This document shows, one piece after another, positions 1 to 7,591 of a stretch of DNA of 23,185 bases. This DNA comes from Bacteroidales bacterium (lineage in GTDB: Bacteria; Bacteroidota; Bacteroidia; Bacteroidales; Azobacteroidaceae): assembly GCA_020860885.1 (NCBI GenBank), contig JAJBTS010000198.1, forward strand, positions 1 through 23,185, in the 5' to 3' direction. The first letter of the stretch is position 1; each line of letters starts with the position of its first letter. The notes under the pieces were generated by a model. That model did no database searches. It had not been told where the DNA came from and saw only the letters and a program-made list of their open reading frames with translations. Position numbers and translations under genes: made by a program.

Positions 1-52
1 GAGCAAAGGACTGAAAATCCTTGTGTCCCCGGTTCGATTCCTGGTGGCACCA
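1..52 (+). tRNA. tRNA-Phe (GAA), 3' part
   Basis: The 5' end lies outside the window. Visible parts are the end of the D arm, an anticodon stem AAGGA/TCCTT at 6-10 and 18-22 with loop CTGAAAA (anticodon GAA at 13-15, phenylalanine), a T loop TTCGATT at 33-39 and the acceptor 3' strand TGGCACC at 45-51 with discriminator A at 52. CCA does not appear to be encoded as an extra triplet. The T stem CCCGG/CCTGG has one C-U mismatch. The 3' end doubles as the integration target of the element that follows. Confidence 0.9.
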
Positions 53-57
53 CTTTT
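35..57 (+). repeat. left attachment-site repeat (tRNA 3' end)
   Basis: Its 17-base core CTGGTGGCACCACTTTT (41-57) recurs exactly at 12223-12239. Extending left, five more bases match, with one mismatch at position 40 (C here, T in the right copy). Both copies are in the same orientation, the pattern left by site-specific integration into a tRNA 3' end. Confidence 0.9.
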
Positions 58-76
58 AGAGAAAGCAAAAAGAAGT

Positions 77-117
77 AAACTCCTGATATTCAGTGAATAT
101 CGGGAGTTTCTATTTTT
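77..117 (+). terminator. intrinsic terminator after tRNA-Phe
   Basis: A 14-bp stem (77-90 with 96-109, one G-U pair) and a 5-base loop are followed by CTATTTTT. It sits just inside the left end of the element, so the element seems to supply a replacement terminator for the tRNA it split from its original downstream DNA. The sequence 3' of the right repeat has its own hairpin of the same kind at 12259. Confidence 0.75.
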
Positions 118-155
118 ACCCACTACGCAAAAAACAGCAAATTTCGACCTACTCT

Positions 156-201
156 GGTGGAGCAATAGGTGGAGCAAATTTAGGAGATATTTATCTCCAC
201 C
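156..201 (+). repeat. candidate integrase arm-type sites, left end
   Basis: GGTGGAGCAA occurs twice, at 156-165 and 168-177. The second copy is followed after 5 bases by GGAGAT, and the same composite occurs at the right end (12141-12161). A perfect inverted repeat GGAGATATTTATCTCC lies at 183-198, and GGTGGAG (168-174) is mirrored by CTCCACC (195-201). Location between the attachment site and the integrase gene fits arm-type binding sites; binding itself is inferred. Confidence 0.5.
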
Positions 202-264
202 TTTTGACCTTAATTGGCGCTGTCTGTCAGCCTGTTGAGTATCGAAACTCTCTCCACTTTTCCA

Positions 265-272
265 TAATTTTG
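265..272 (+). promoter_or_regulatory. candidate -7 box of integrase promoter
   Basis: TAATTTTG matches the Bacteroidetes -7 consensus TAnnTTTG and lies 24 bases upstream of the integrase start. I see no convincing TTTG -33 box at the usual 19-21 base spacing, so this is a weak assignment. Confidence 0.4.
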
Positions 273-295
273 TATCACTTAAAACAAGTAGAAAA

Positions 296-1528
296 ATGAT
301 GGAAAGAAATTCATTTAATGTTTTGTTTTTCTTAAAGAAAACAAAACTATTGAAGAACGGTGAAGCCTCTGTATGTATGAGAATTACAGTAAACAATGTC
401 CGTGCTGAAACGAACATCCGTAAGAGCATTAAGCCGTCCCTGTGGAATCAGGCAAAGGAATGTTCCCGTGGAAAAGACCGCAAATCAAACGACCTAAACA
501 AGTTTATTGACGAAGCGAGAATTAAGTTGTATAATATCCATGCTAATTTGAAACAGGAAGGTTTACCCATTACAGCAATAATTCTCCGTGATAAGTTCTT
601 TGGACTGGAAGAAAGGGAAGCACCAAGAACCCTTATAGCTACTATTCAAGAGCATAACGACCAATGCAGGCAATTAGTGGGGAAAGACTTCGCTTTAATA
701 ACTTTACGTCGTTACGAAAGCTGCAAACATTATTTGGCAGAACTTATAAAAATCAAATTTGGTAAAGAAGATATTCCGCTTAAAGATGTGAACGGAGAGT
801 TCATCAGGGCTTTCGAGTTCTATCTTAAAACAGAAAAAGACTGTGCGCAAAATACGGTTATCCGCTACATGAAGTGTTTGAAAAAGATCACAAACCGTTC
901 TCTTGCCAATGAATGGATAAACAAAGACCCTTTTATAGGCATCAAATTCCATGAAAAAGAAGTAAACAGGGAGTTTCTTACATGGGATGAGCTGCAAATA
1001 TTGGTGAATAAGAAATTTGAAATTCCTCGTATTGATTTGGTACGTGATATTTTTGTCTTTTGCGCTTATTCCAGTCTTGCATTCATAGATGTGAAGCAGC
1101 TAACCGCAGAGCATATTGTCAAGGACAGAGAAGGTAACTATTGGATTCGCAAGGCTCGGCAAAAGACAAAGAATATGTGCAATATTCCGTTGTTAAATGT
1201 ACCCCTGTCTATCATAGAAAAGTACAAGGATCATCCTCTCTGTAAGAAACAGAATGTATTACTCCCTGTCCCTTGCAATCAAAAGATGAATGCCTATATC
1301 AAGGAAATTAGCGATTTATGTGGAATCAAGAAAAATCTTTCAACACATTGTGCCATATATACTTATGCCACTTCTGTGTGCTTAGCGAATGGTGTTAGTA
1401 TGGAAAATGTTGCGAAAATGTTAGGGCATTCGAATATCAGTATGACAAAACGATATGCGAAGGTATTGGATCAGAGTATTCTGAATGATATGCAGAAAGT
1501 AGGAAGTTTGTCAGCTACTACTACATAA
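296..1528 (+). CDS. tyrosine recombinase/integrase, probably catalytically impaired
   Basis: A 410-residue Bacteroides-type phage integrase: N-terminal arm-binding/SAM-like part (about 1-210) and a C-terminal catalytic domain (about 220-400). It would cut and rejoin DNA at the tRNA attachment site. The Tyr nucleophile context (SMTKRYAKVLD) and the LGHSNIS box are present, as is the RQKTKN lysine segment. Box I reads YSSLAFIDV, without the first arginine, as in many Bacteroides integrases such as IntDOT. Box II, normally HxxRH, reads HCAIY, so the second catalytic arginine and its neighbouring histidine are replaced by Ile and Tyr. The start ATG at 296 is followed by a second ATG at 299. A strong terminator follows the gene. 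Confidence 0.9.
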   Translation: MMERNSFNVLFFLKKTKLLKNGEASVCMRITVNNVRAETNIRKSIKPSLWNQAKECSRGKDRKSNDLNKFIDEARIKLYNIHANLKQEGLPITAIILRDKFFGLEEREAPRTLIATIQEHNDQCRQLVGKDFALITLRRYESCKHYLAELIKIKFGKEDIPLKDVNGEFIRAFEFYLKTEKDCAQNTVIRYMKCLKKITNRSLANEWINKDPFIGIKFHEKEVNREFLTWDELQILVNKKFEIPRIDLVRDIFVFCAYSSLAFIDVKQLTAEHIVKDREGNYWIRKARQKTKNMCNIPLLNVPLSIIEKYKDHPLCKKQNVLLPVPCNQKMNAYIKEISDLCGIKKNLSTHCAIYTYATSVCLANGVSMENVAKMLGHSNISMTKRYAKVLDQSILNDMQKVGSLSATTT

Positions 1529-1549
1529 AAGTTTCGGTATATAATTTAG

Positions 1550-1590
1550 AAAGGTGCTTTTCTATTGAGATTAGCACCTTTCTTTTTTTT
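1550..1590 (+). terminator. intrinsic terminator of integrase
   Basis: A perfect 9-bp stem AAAGGTGCT (1550-1558) with AGCACCTTT (1573-1581) is followed by eight T residues. It ends the integrase transcript and separates it from the convergent leftward operon. Confidence 0.9.
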
Positions 1591-1593
1591 CAA

Positions 1594-1824
1594 TTATGTT
1601 ACAATATTTTTTTCGATCCATTTGAGTATATCCGACTGATTATACAGAATCTTCCCCTTAATCTGAATAAACGGAATTTTTCCTGTATCCCGCCAGTCCT
1701 GTAAGGTGCGGAACGAAACATGAAGCATCCGGCAAACATCACGGTTTGAAAGGAATTTTTCTCCGTTCAGGTGCGGAGTTCGGTTTTTAAGAGCCTGCCG
1801 GATAGTATCCAGTAATTCATCCAA
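1594..1824 (-). CDS. excisionase-like helix-turn-helix protein
   Basis: Small MerR/excisionase-type DNA-binding protein: the segment FLSNRDVCRMLHVSFRTLQDWRDTGKIPFIQIKGKILY is the winged-helix core shared by Bacteroides element proteins of the HTH_17 kind. It likely binds element DNA in excision or regulation. No ATG is available; TTG at 1824 is the start used here, and the frame stays open upstream to the stop codon of the DUF3876-like gene at 1888, so a longer N-terminus from a rare start (related proteins have about 20 more residues) is possible. It is the last gene of a three-gene leftward operon. Confidence 0.7.
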   Translation of the reverse strand: MDELLDTIRQALKNRTPHLNGEKFLSNRDVCRMLHVSFRTLQDWRDTGKIPFIQIKGKILYNQSDILKWIEKNIVT

Positions 1825-1887
1825 ACCCGTGATGAAAGAATTAATCTCTGTGGATTTCTTATCTAATATTTCCCTTGTAGTGTCTTG

Positions 1888-2166
1888 TTAATTCCGTATA
1901 TAGTTGCCCAATGCGGAAATAGTTAATATATCCAGTTTTGTATCATAGCTGATAGCTGACCGTTTCAGATTGTAATTAATGAAGAATCCTTCTTCATCTT
2001 CCTGAATTTCATATGTAGCGGGATTTGCCTGTTTACTCGTCTCATTCATGTGGATAACGCTAAGTAAATAGTTGTCTCCATTCCTGTATATGATAACTGT
2101 CGGATTCAGGTTGATACTCTCCCAGTTGCCGATTAAGCTATCTAAATTGATATTCTTTGCTTTCAT
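1888..2166 (-). CDS. DUF3876-like protein
   Basis: A 92-residue protein with a core resembling DUF3876: LDSLIGNWESINLNPTVII, then alternating beta-strand-like segments through to LDILTISALGNYIRN. The family is known mainly from Bacteroides mobile elements and has no assigned function. Its ATG overlaps the stop of the upstream gene (ATGA at 2163-2166), which suggests translational coupling. It lies between two excisionase-like genes, so a role in element excision or regulation is plausible but inferred from context only. Confidence 0.7.
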   Translation of the reverse strand: MKAKNINLDSLIGNWESINLNPTVIIYRNGDNYLLSVIHMNETSKQANPATYEIQEDEEGFFINYNLKRSAISYDTKLDILTISALGNYIRN

Positions 2167-2447
2167 TGTTGCTCTTTGTTAATCTGTGATTGACTGACTA
2201 AATTCTCTATATCCGATACCCTGTAATAGCATTTGCGCCCAATCTGCGAATAAGGTAAAATGCCGTTATCCCTGTAAGACTGCAATGTTCTAAGCGATAT
2301 TTGTAGAAGTTTGCAAACATCATCGTTGCCTAACCATTGTTCTTTGTCCTGATTATCCCCGCATAGGCTTCTGACCTGATTGAAGAAATCCTCAAAACGC
2401 TCTTTCATCTGCCCGAACGTCTTGCTTTCGATTGCTATAATGTCCAT
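2163..2447 (-). CDS. excisionase-like helix-turn-helix protein
   Basis: A 94-residue protein: an N-terminal helical part (MDIIAIESKTFGQMKERFEDFFNQV) followed by a MerR/excisionase-type domain with the segment WLGNDDVCKLLQISLRTLQSY and a YYRVSDIENLV wing. It is closely similar in layout to the genes at 1594 and 5077. The start at 2447 was chosen because related proteins begin near here; the frame is open to 2594, but the extra residues look non-coding. It is the first gene of the leftward operon and overlaps the next gene by four bases. Confidence 0.75.
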   Translation of the reverse strand: MDIIAIESKTFGQMKERFEDFFNQVRSLCGDNQDKEQWLGNDDVCKLLQISLRTLQSYRDNGILPYSQIGRKCYYRVSDIENLVSQSQINKEQQ

Positions 2448-2534
2448 AATAAATTTGTTTTGCTGATTACTGAAATTATTCTCATTGCAATGATTTTCAG
2501 GCAAAGAAAAACAGAAAACAGGTTCGTTTTGAGA

Positions 2535-2561
2535 AAGTGGCTTCAATGGCATGAAGTGGCT
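2535..2561. repeat. paired AAGTGGCT direct repeat
   Basis: AAGTGGCT occurs at 2535-2542 and 2554-2561, 19 bases apart (about two helical turns), upstream of the excisionase-like gene at 2447. A related GGGTGGCG follows. The spacing suits cooperative binding of a regulator to one DNA face, but no experiment supports it. Confidence 0.3.
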
Positions 2562-2654
2562 ACGGGTGGCGCAAACAACCAATCCCAGCAACATTTTTTT
2601 TCTTTTTTTAATTGATATACATCTCCTTCATGCAGGGAATAGATAAGGCAACAC

Positions 2655-2706
2655 TTTTTAGAAATTTACTCTTTTTGTGGAGCAAAAAGGAAGAAATTTC
2701 TAAAAA
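2655..2706. repeat. long two-part inverted repeat
   Basis: TTTTTAGAAATTT (2655-2667) pairs perfectly with 2694-2706. Inside it CTTTTTG (2671-2677) pairs with CAAAAAG (2683-2689), leaving loop TGGAG. The fold has 20 bp in total, broken only by a small asymmetric internal loop. The apex carries GTGGAGCAA, which matches nine of ten bases of the motif repeated at both element ends. It lies between the mobilization and excisionase operons, directly upstream of a rightward promoter. Confidence 0.6.
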
Positions 2707-2723
2707 CCGCTTGCGGCTTGGTG

Positions 2724-2753
2724 TTGACGTTCTATTGCCGGAATGTACCTTTG
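2724..2753 (+). promoter_or_regulatory. rightward Bacteroidetes-type promoter without a clear gene
   Basis: TTGACG begins at 2724, and 19 bases separate the TTG from TACCTTTG at 2746-2753, matching the TTTG/TAnnTTTG promoter pattern well. Transcription would start near 2760 and run into the convergent gene at 2784-3185, antisense to it. The only downstream open frame is a 14-codon peptide (2770-2806-ish, MNKELFNSNLESNP). A small or antisense RNA is one reading; a chance match is another. Confidence 0.45.
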
Positions 2754-2783
2754 TAAATCAAATGAATAAAGAACTATTTAACT

Positions 2784-3185
2784 CTAATCTTGAAAGTAAT
2801 CCATAAGAGTTTTTACTGATACTGCATAATTAGAGCCGTCTATGGATTGGAAACCTAACTTTTTGGCAAATGCCCTACTTTTTTCGTTCACGGATTCTAT
2901 CCCGATATGTGTAAAACCGTATTTTAATGCTATTCCTGACAAGAAACTGACAAAGTGAGTTCCATTCCCTACACGTTCTTTCCGAAAGTTGATTCGGGCT
3001 ATAATCAAGCAATCAGGTGGAAACAGGCTTTCGACTCTTCGGATTCTCATATATAAACTTACACGGCTGTTTCTTCGGCTGACTATGATATTGTCAGGTG
3101 TGAGATATACAAGTGATAGGCGGTATTTGAATCGCTTCATCAGGTAACTATCTATTTCCTTTCGCATTTCTTCGTACTGGTTCAT
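2784..3185 (-). CDS. GNAT-fold-like protein of the mobilization operon
   Basis: A 133-residue protein with features of a GNAT acetyltransferase: a central segment RINFRKERVGNGTHFVSFL resembles motif A (acetyl-CoA pyrophosphate loop, R/Q-x-x-G-x-G/A) and NEKSRAFAKKLGF resembles motif B. Its N-terminal part (1-60) is not recognisable. Substrate unknown. It starts 11 bases after the relaxase stop and so is probably co-transcribed with the mobilization genes; similar small proteins often follow relaxases in Bacteroides elements. The acetyltransferase activity is inferred. Confidence 0.6.
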   Translation of the reverse strand: MNQYEEMRKEIDSYLMKRFKYRLSLVYLTPDNIIVSRRNSRVSLYMRIRRVESLFPPDCLIIARINFRKERVGNGTHFVSFLSGIALKYGFTHIGIESVNEKSRAFAKKLGFQSIDGSNYAVSVKTLMDYFQD

Positions 3186-3196
3186 AGTATTACGAT

Positions 3197-4162
3197 TTAT
3201 CTTTTGCGACCTCGTTTAGGTTTCTTCTTTATTTTCTTTTTCATCGAAATTTGTTCTTCCTCTTTGTTGGCATCAGGAGTAAGCAAACCTAATGCAGAGG
3301 ATAAACCCAAATCGAGCAGACTGAAAGATTGTTCATTTTCTTTCTTATTTCCCTGATTTACAGATTGTATATTTGAAAGGTTGTAATCTTGTTTATATGC
3401 AAACTTGTTTTCATTCTGTTCGTCTTGCTTATTTGCATATACGCTTGTTTGCATATCGGTATTTTTTCTTTCATCGGCAATCTGTTGTTCCTGCATTTTT
3501 AACTGGTCGGTTATTCTTCCGTTCTTCATTGTGTTGTAGTATTCAAAAGATTCGGTTAGTTCTCGTTTGTAGTTGAATAGCTTGTCAAATCTCTGTTCTG
3601 CCTGTTGGAATAGATTTTTCCTATCGAAACCGCCCTTAACCGTTCCTTTCTGGGTATTTTTGTGGTTAGTTAGCGGAGATAGTTTTTTCTTATTGGCTTG
3701 GTCTTTACGGCTGACAATTAAATGACAGTGCATATTCAGTTCGTGGTTCGACCTGTCCCGGCTGAAATGTATCTTGCCATAGAATTTTATATCCTCTGCC
3801 GATAGACCTTTGTTGAAGTTCCTGGCATATTCGGGGATAACCACTTCCCGGATATACCTTTTCATGGCTTCGGCTTGTTCCTGTTCGGTGTTACCCATTG
3901 CCCGAAGCTCCTTTTCCGAAGGGCTGACATGGATAGCGTAAAACTTGGCATCTGTTTTTAAGAGTTGTCCGATATTACTGTCTATATCTTTTATAACCTG
4001 TGATTTGTATAGATTATCTTCTGTCAGGTTGAAAAAGCCTTCGGTATAGATTCCCTGTTCCATGCGTTCCATATCTTCATGTTCGAGATAATTGCATAGC
4101 CTTCGGCTACTGCCTGCATTGTTGTATGTGTCTTTGGACGGTGGCGGGAAATCTATGTTCAT
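3197..4162 (-). CDS. relaxase, HUH type (DUF5712-like)
   Basis: A 321-residue mobilization relaxase expected to nick at oriT and lead the strand to a recipient. The segment FSRDRSNHELNMHCHLIVSRKDQ holds the metal-binding HUH signature (HCH) with a preceding histidine, as in Bacteroides mobilization proteins. The N-terminus (NIDFPPPSKDTYNNAGSSRRLCNYLEHE) is typical of the DUF5712-like group. The C-terminus is lysine- and arginine-rich (KKKIKKKPKRGRKR), suited to DNA binding. It follows the BfmA-like gene by 6 bases, with the GNAT-like gene after it. A catalytic tyrosine cannot be assigned with confidence. Confidence 0.8.
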   Translation of the reverse strand: MNIDFPPPSKDTYNNAGSSRRLCNYLEHEDMERMEQGIYTEGFFNLTEDNLYKSQVIKDIDSNIGQLLKTDAKFYAIHVSPSEKELRAMGNTEQEQAEAMKRYIREVVIPEYARNFNKGLSAEDIKFYGKIHFSRDRSNHELNMHCHLIVSRKDQANKKKLSPLTNHKNTQKGTVKGGFDRKNLFQQAEQRFDKLFNYKRELTESFEYYNTMKNGRITDQLKMQEQQIADERKNTDMQTSVYANKQDEQNENKFAYKQDYNLSNIQSVNQGNKKENEQSFSLLDLGLSSALGLLTPDANKEEEQISMKKKIKKKPKRGRKR

Positions 4163-4168
4163 AGGTTA

Positions 4169-4774
4169 TTACTCGTTTATCAGGTCGTTTATTTCGGCTC
4201 TTAGGTTCTCTTTGCGTTTGCCGTCCATTACTCCGCAAGTGGCCAACTCTGAATAAAGGGGAATCAGTTTCAGGAGTTTATTATTATTTCGCTCCTGCTT
4301 CTTTGATGCTGAGTTTATAGCCCCAGCAAGGTCATTTATCTGTTTGGCTTGGTTGTTAATCACTCCGGCATGTTGGTTGAACGTTTCGCTTATCTTTTTC
4401 AAAACATTGTCCTGCAATTCCCGCGAAGTATTTATTTCCGAAGCTATTAACTCCTTTTGTTCTTTCACGGAAACATCAAATTTAACCGCTATCGAATGGC
4501 TTGTGCGTATCATCGGGTTAAGCTGGTCTTCTTCATACTTGCGAATGAAGCGGATAATATCATCCTGCCGTTTGTTGATTTTGGATAGTTCCGTCTTTAC
4601 CGATTCGGGAGCATCGGAGGGGTTGATATGGGCTTTATCCAGATACAAGAAAGCCAGTTTCACAATTTCCCCTTTTTTCAATGAATAGCGTTTACAAAGT
4701 TTTTCTATTAACTTGTCTGTTTCCCCCTCTATGGCTATTGTTGTAAATATGATATTTCTATTCTGTTTGGTCAT
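4169..4774 (-). CDS. BfmA/BtgA family mobilization protein
   Basis: A 201-residue accessory mobilization protein. The N-terminal part (about 1-45, TTIAIEGETDKLIEKLCKRYSLKKGEIVKLAFLYLDK) looks like a ribbon-helix-helix type DNA-binding segment; the rest is long helical, coiled-coil-like (positions about 60-180, rich in E, K, Q, N). Proteins of this family bind oriT and help the relaxase. It is the first gene of the leftward mobilization operon, and its start codon lies inside a 14-bp palindrome that could serve autoregulation. Confidence 0.8.
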   Translation of the reverse strand: MTKQNRNIIFTTIAIEGETDKLIEKLCKRYSLKKGEIVKLAFLYLDKAHINPSDAPESVKTELSKINKRQDDIIRFIRKYEEDQLNPMIRTSHSIAVKFDVSVKEQKELIASEINTSRELQDNVLKKISETFNQHAGVINNQAKQINDLAGAINSASKKQERNNNKLLKLIPLYSELATCGVMDGKRKENLRAEINDLINE

Positions 4775-4786
4775 AGTTATAACTAT
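4773..4786. promoter_or_regulatory. palindrome over the BfmA-like start
   Basis: ATAGTTATAACTAT is a perfect 14-bp palindrome that includes the complement of the start codon (4772-4774). The inner GTTATAAC recurs at 4853-4860, and GTTATA at 4841-4846 faces TATAAC at 4855-4860. Repeated copies near the gene for a DNA-binding mobilization protein suggest a binding site for it; this is inferred. Confidence 0.5.
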
Positions 4787-4840
4787 TTTATAGCTATTTA
4801 TATACTTAACTTGCTAATATATAATTGTATATCAATTTGA

Positions 4841-5048
4841 GTTATAGCAAGTGTTATAACTGTGCTTTATCCTAAAGCACTAAAGCCGAAGGCTTTGCCC
4901 CGCAGGGCAAGAGGAAGAACAGGACGAAGTCCAGTTCCCTCTTGCTCAATTTCACAAAACAAACAGAGCCGAGAGGTGAGGTTGTTTATGTGAAATGCGG
5001 AACTACATTTGAAGGCGTAAACTAATACAAGCCTTCATCCGCTTACGC
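4841..5048. other. hairpin cluster, candidate oriT
   Basis: This 300-base gap upstream of the mobilization operon has no gene but a series of inverted repeats: 4841-4846/4855-4860; 4862-4869/4873-4880 (GTGCTTTA, 8 bp); 4882-4887/4891-4896 (AAAGCC); 4895-4900/4905-4910 (TTGCCC); a compound stem 4908-4944 (CAAGAGG, GAAC and GGAC paired with their complements); 4949-4956/4989-4996 (ATTTCACA); and 4997-5001 plus 5010-5016 with 5031-5042. GCGTAA (5015-5020) can alternatively pair with TTACGC (5043-5048). Position and structure fit an oriT region; the nick site is not identifiable. Confidence 0.55.
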
Positions 5049-5076
5049 TATTCTAGTTAGAACATAAAAACCTGAA

Positions 5077-5433
5077 TTATTCATCATTTATATTGTTTTC
5101 ATTCTTATCTTTTGGCTTTGAATGCTTCTTTTCAAAGTCTTGATAGGTTTGAAAATCCATATGGGAACGGACAAACTCCCGAACATCAGAAGTACGGTAA
5201 TAGGTTTTATGAGCTATCATAAAGAAAGGGAGTTTCTTACTGCTCCTATACCGCTGTAGTGTCCTGTAACTTACTTTGAGAAGAAAAGCTAAGTCCTGAT
5301 TGTCGAGCAGGGTTTCATCCTCGCTGAATACTTCTTTGGTGTTTATCAGGGATTTCAAGTCCTGACCAATTTCACTCAATTTCTTGGATAGCTTTTGCAT
5401 CCATATTTCAAAATCTTCGTTATTAATATACAT
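5077..5433 (-). CDS. excisionase-like helix-turn-helix protein
   Basis: A 118-residue protein with an N-terminal helical segment (MYINNEDFEIWMQKLSKKLSEIGQDLKSLI) and a MerR/excisionase-type domain (LLDNQDLAFLLKVSYRTLQRYRSSKKLPFFMIAHKTYYRTSDVREFV). This is the third such protein in the element. It sits alone on the far side of the hairpin cluster, transcribed leftward toward it. An inverted repeat pair flanks its start region (5432-5443 and 5479-5490), suggesting self-regulation. Such proteins may act as recombination directionality factors or as regulators; which one is not decidable here. Confidence 0.75.
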   Translation of the reverse strand: MYINNEDFEIWMQKLSKKLSEIGQDLKSLINTKEVFSEDETLLDNQDLAFLLKVSYRTLQRYRSSKKLPFFMIAHKTYYRTSDVREFVRSHMDFQTYQDFEKKHSKPKDKNENNINDE

Positions 5434-5490
5434 TTTGCTTCATTTTACAATTTGACACTTCTTCTTTTCAATGCATTGATGAAGCAAAAT
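5432..5490. promoter_or_regulatory. 12-bp inverted repeat around the start of the HTH gene
   Basis: ATTTTGCTTCAT at 5432-5443 overlaps the start codon, and its perfect complement ATGAAGCAAAAT lies at 5479-5490, 35 bases away. A palindrome CAATGCATTG (5469-5478) abuts the distal arm. The pair encloses the expected promoter and leader of the 5077-5433 gene, so an operator or a leader hairpin that hides the start codon are both possible. Confidence 0.5.
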
Positions 5491-5590
5491 ACGGCAGAAT
5501 GGAGAAAATAAAATCGGGGATTAGATGATCTATTCCCCGATAAATAATTTGTATTTATCTGATTATTAGCAGATATCAAAAGTGTTAAAA

Positions 5591-6215
5591 TCAGGATTTA
5601 TATCCTTTATTGCTACTTTTCTTGTGGATCAAGCTCTTAAGTTTATCTAAAAATCCAGTACGTTTTATTGGTAACCTTTGTAGAACCTCTTCCTCTTTCT
5701 TATAAACATCACTAATCCGGAAGTTTAGAAAACGTTCAAATCTATTAGTTAGACGGCTTAAAGAAACGCTTTTGCCGTCAGATGTTTTTATTCCCGCAAG
5801 ATAAAAGAACCCTGCGATAACTTCCATAATATCAACATAGGAAATGACATCTGTATCCAAAAACAAATCTGAGGTTGAAGTATTATTCTTTGTACTAAAG
5901 AATTTTGGATACATCATTAGCTTGTCCAATAAAACTAATTCAGAATTTACAAAAGCAATACCCTTTTGGATATATGTTTTTTTAAGCGCATTTTTCCCCC
6001 TGCCCGTACTGATGATAAGAATCTAAAAAGATTATCTCAATACGAGTAGTACTTAGTGCCCGAAAGACTTCTAAATGGTCAGTTTCAGATTGATTAAGGG
6101 TTTTTACTTGTTCTACAAAATCATCATAGGCATTTTGCATTTCTTTGTTTGTGACTTGTGAAGATTCAGATAATAAGCTGAATAACTTCGTTTTTAATAA
6201 TTCATTCATAAGCAT
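5591..6215 (-). pseudogene. RteC-like regulator, frameshifted
   Basis: Two frames together encode one protein of about 208 residues. The first part (6215 to about 5982, MNELLKTKLFSLLSESS...) ends at a premature TAA; the sequence then continues in another frame (KKTYIQKGIAFVNSELVLLDKLMMYPKFF) into 5929-5591. The C-terminus, with a GKSVSLSRLTNRFERFLNFRISDVY segment and RTGFLDKLK, resembles the C-terminal domain of RteC, the regulator of Bacteroides conjugative-transposon excision. The break is at a run of five G and five A residues (about 5993-6002), a typical slippage site. The family assignment is moderate. Confidence 0.5.
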
Positions 6216-6341
6216 AAATTTTAATTGTGAATATTAATAATCAGACCGAAGTCCTGTTTTTATGCTCAATAATTTTGAAAGTGGGTTTTGTTATCTTTCT
6301 ATTTTATAATCTCAAATTTTTCCTATATATCTGATTAATAG

Positions 6342-7546
<1,205 letters not shown>

Positions 7547-7555
7547 TTAAAAAAT

Positions 7556-7584
7556 ATCCCGCTCAACATTATATCAAGCGGGAT
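7556..7584 (-). terminator. leftward intrinsic terminator between two AKR genes
   Basis: ATCCCGCT (7556-7563) pairs with AGCGGGAT (7577-7584). On the minus strand the hairpin is followed by ATTTTTTAATTT, giving a terminator for the AKR gene at 7592-8437. Confidence 0.75.
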
Positions 7585-7591
7585 TATACTA

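Noticed and set aside
28..44. C-U mismatch in the T stem of tRNA-Phe as a sign of a damaged tRNA
   Set aside because: The T at position 42 is present in the right repeat too, and a single mismatch can be native. The anticodon arm and acceptor strand look normal, so no damage is claimed.
23..299. Forward open frames starting within the tRNA and left end
   Set aside because: They overlap the tRNA, the terminator and the direct repeats, and show no recognisable protein features.
2448..2594. Extended N-terminus of the excisionase-like gene at 2163
   Set aside because: The extension covers the direct repeats and has no similarity to the related proteins; ATG at 2447 gives a family-like start.
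2612..2806. Rightward 64-codon open frame through the hairpin and orphan promoter
   Set aside because: It runs across the long inverted repeat and promoter, which would make it a chance frame; the sequence does not look protein-like.
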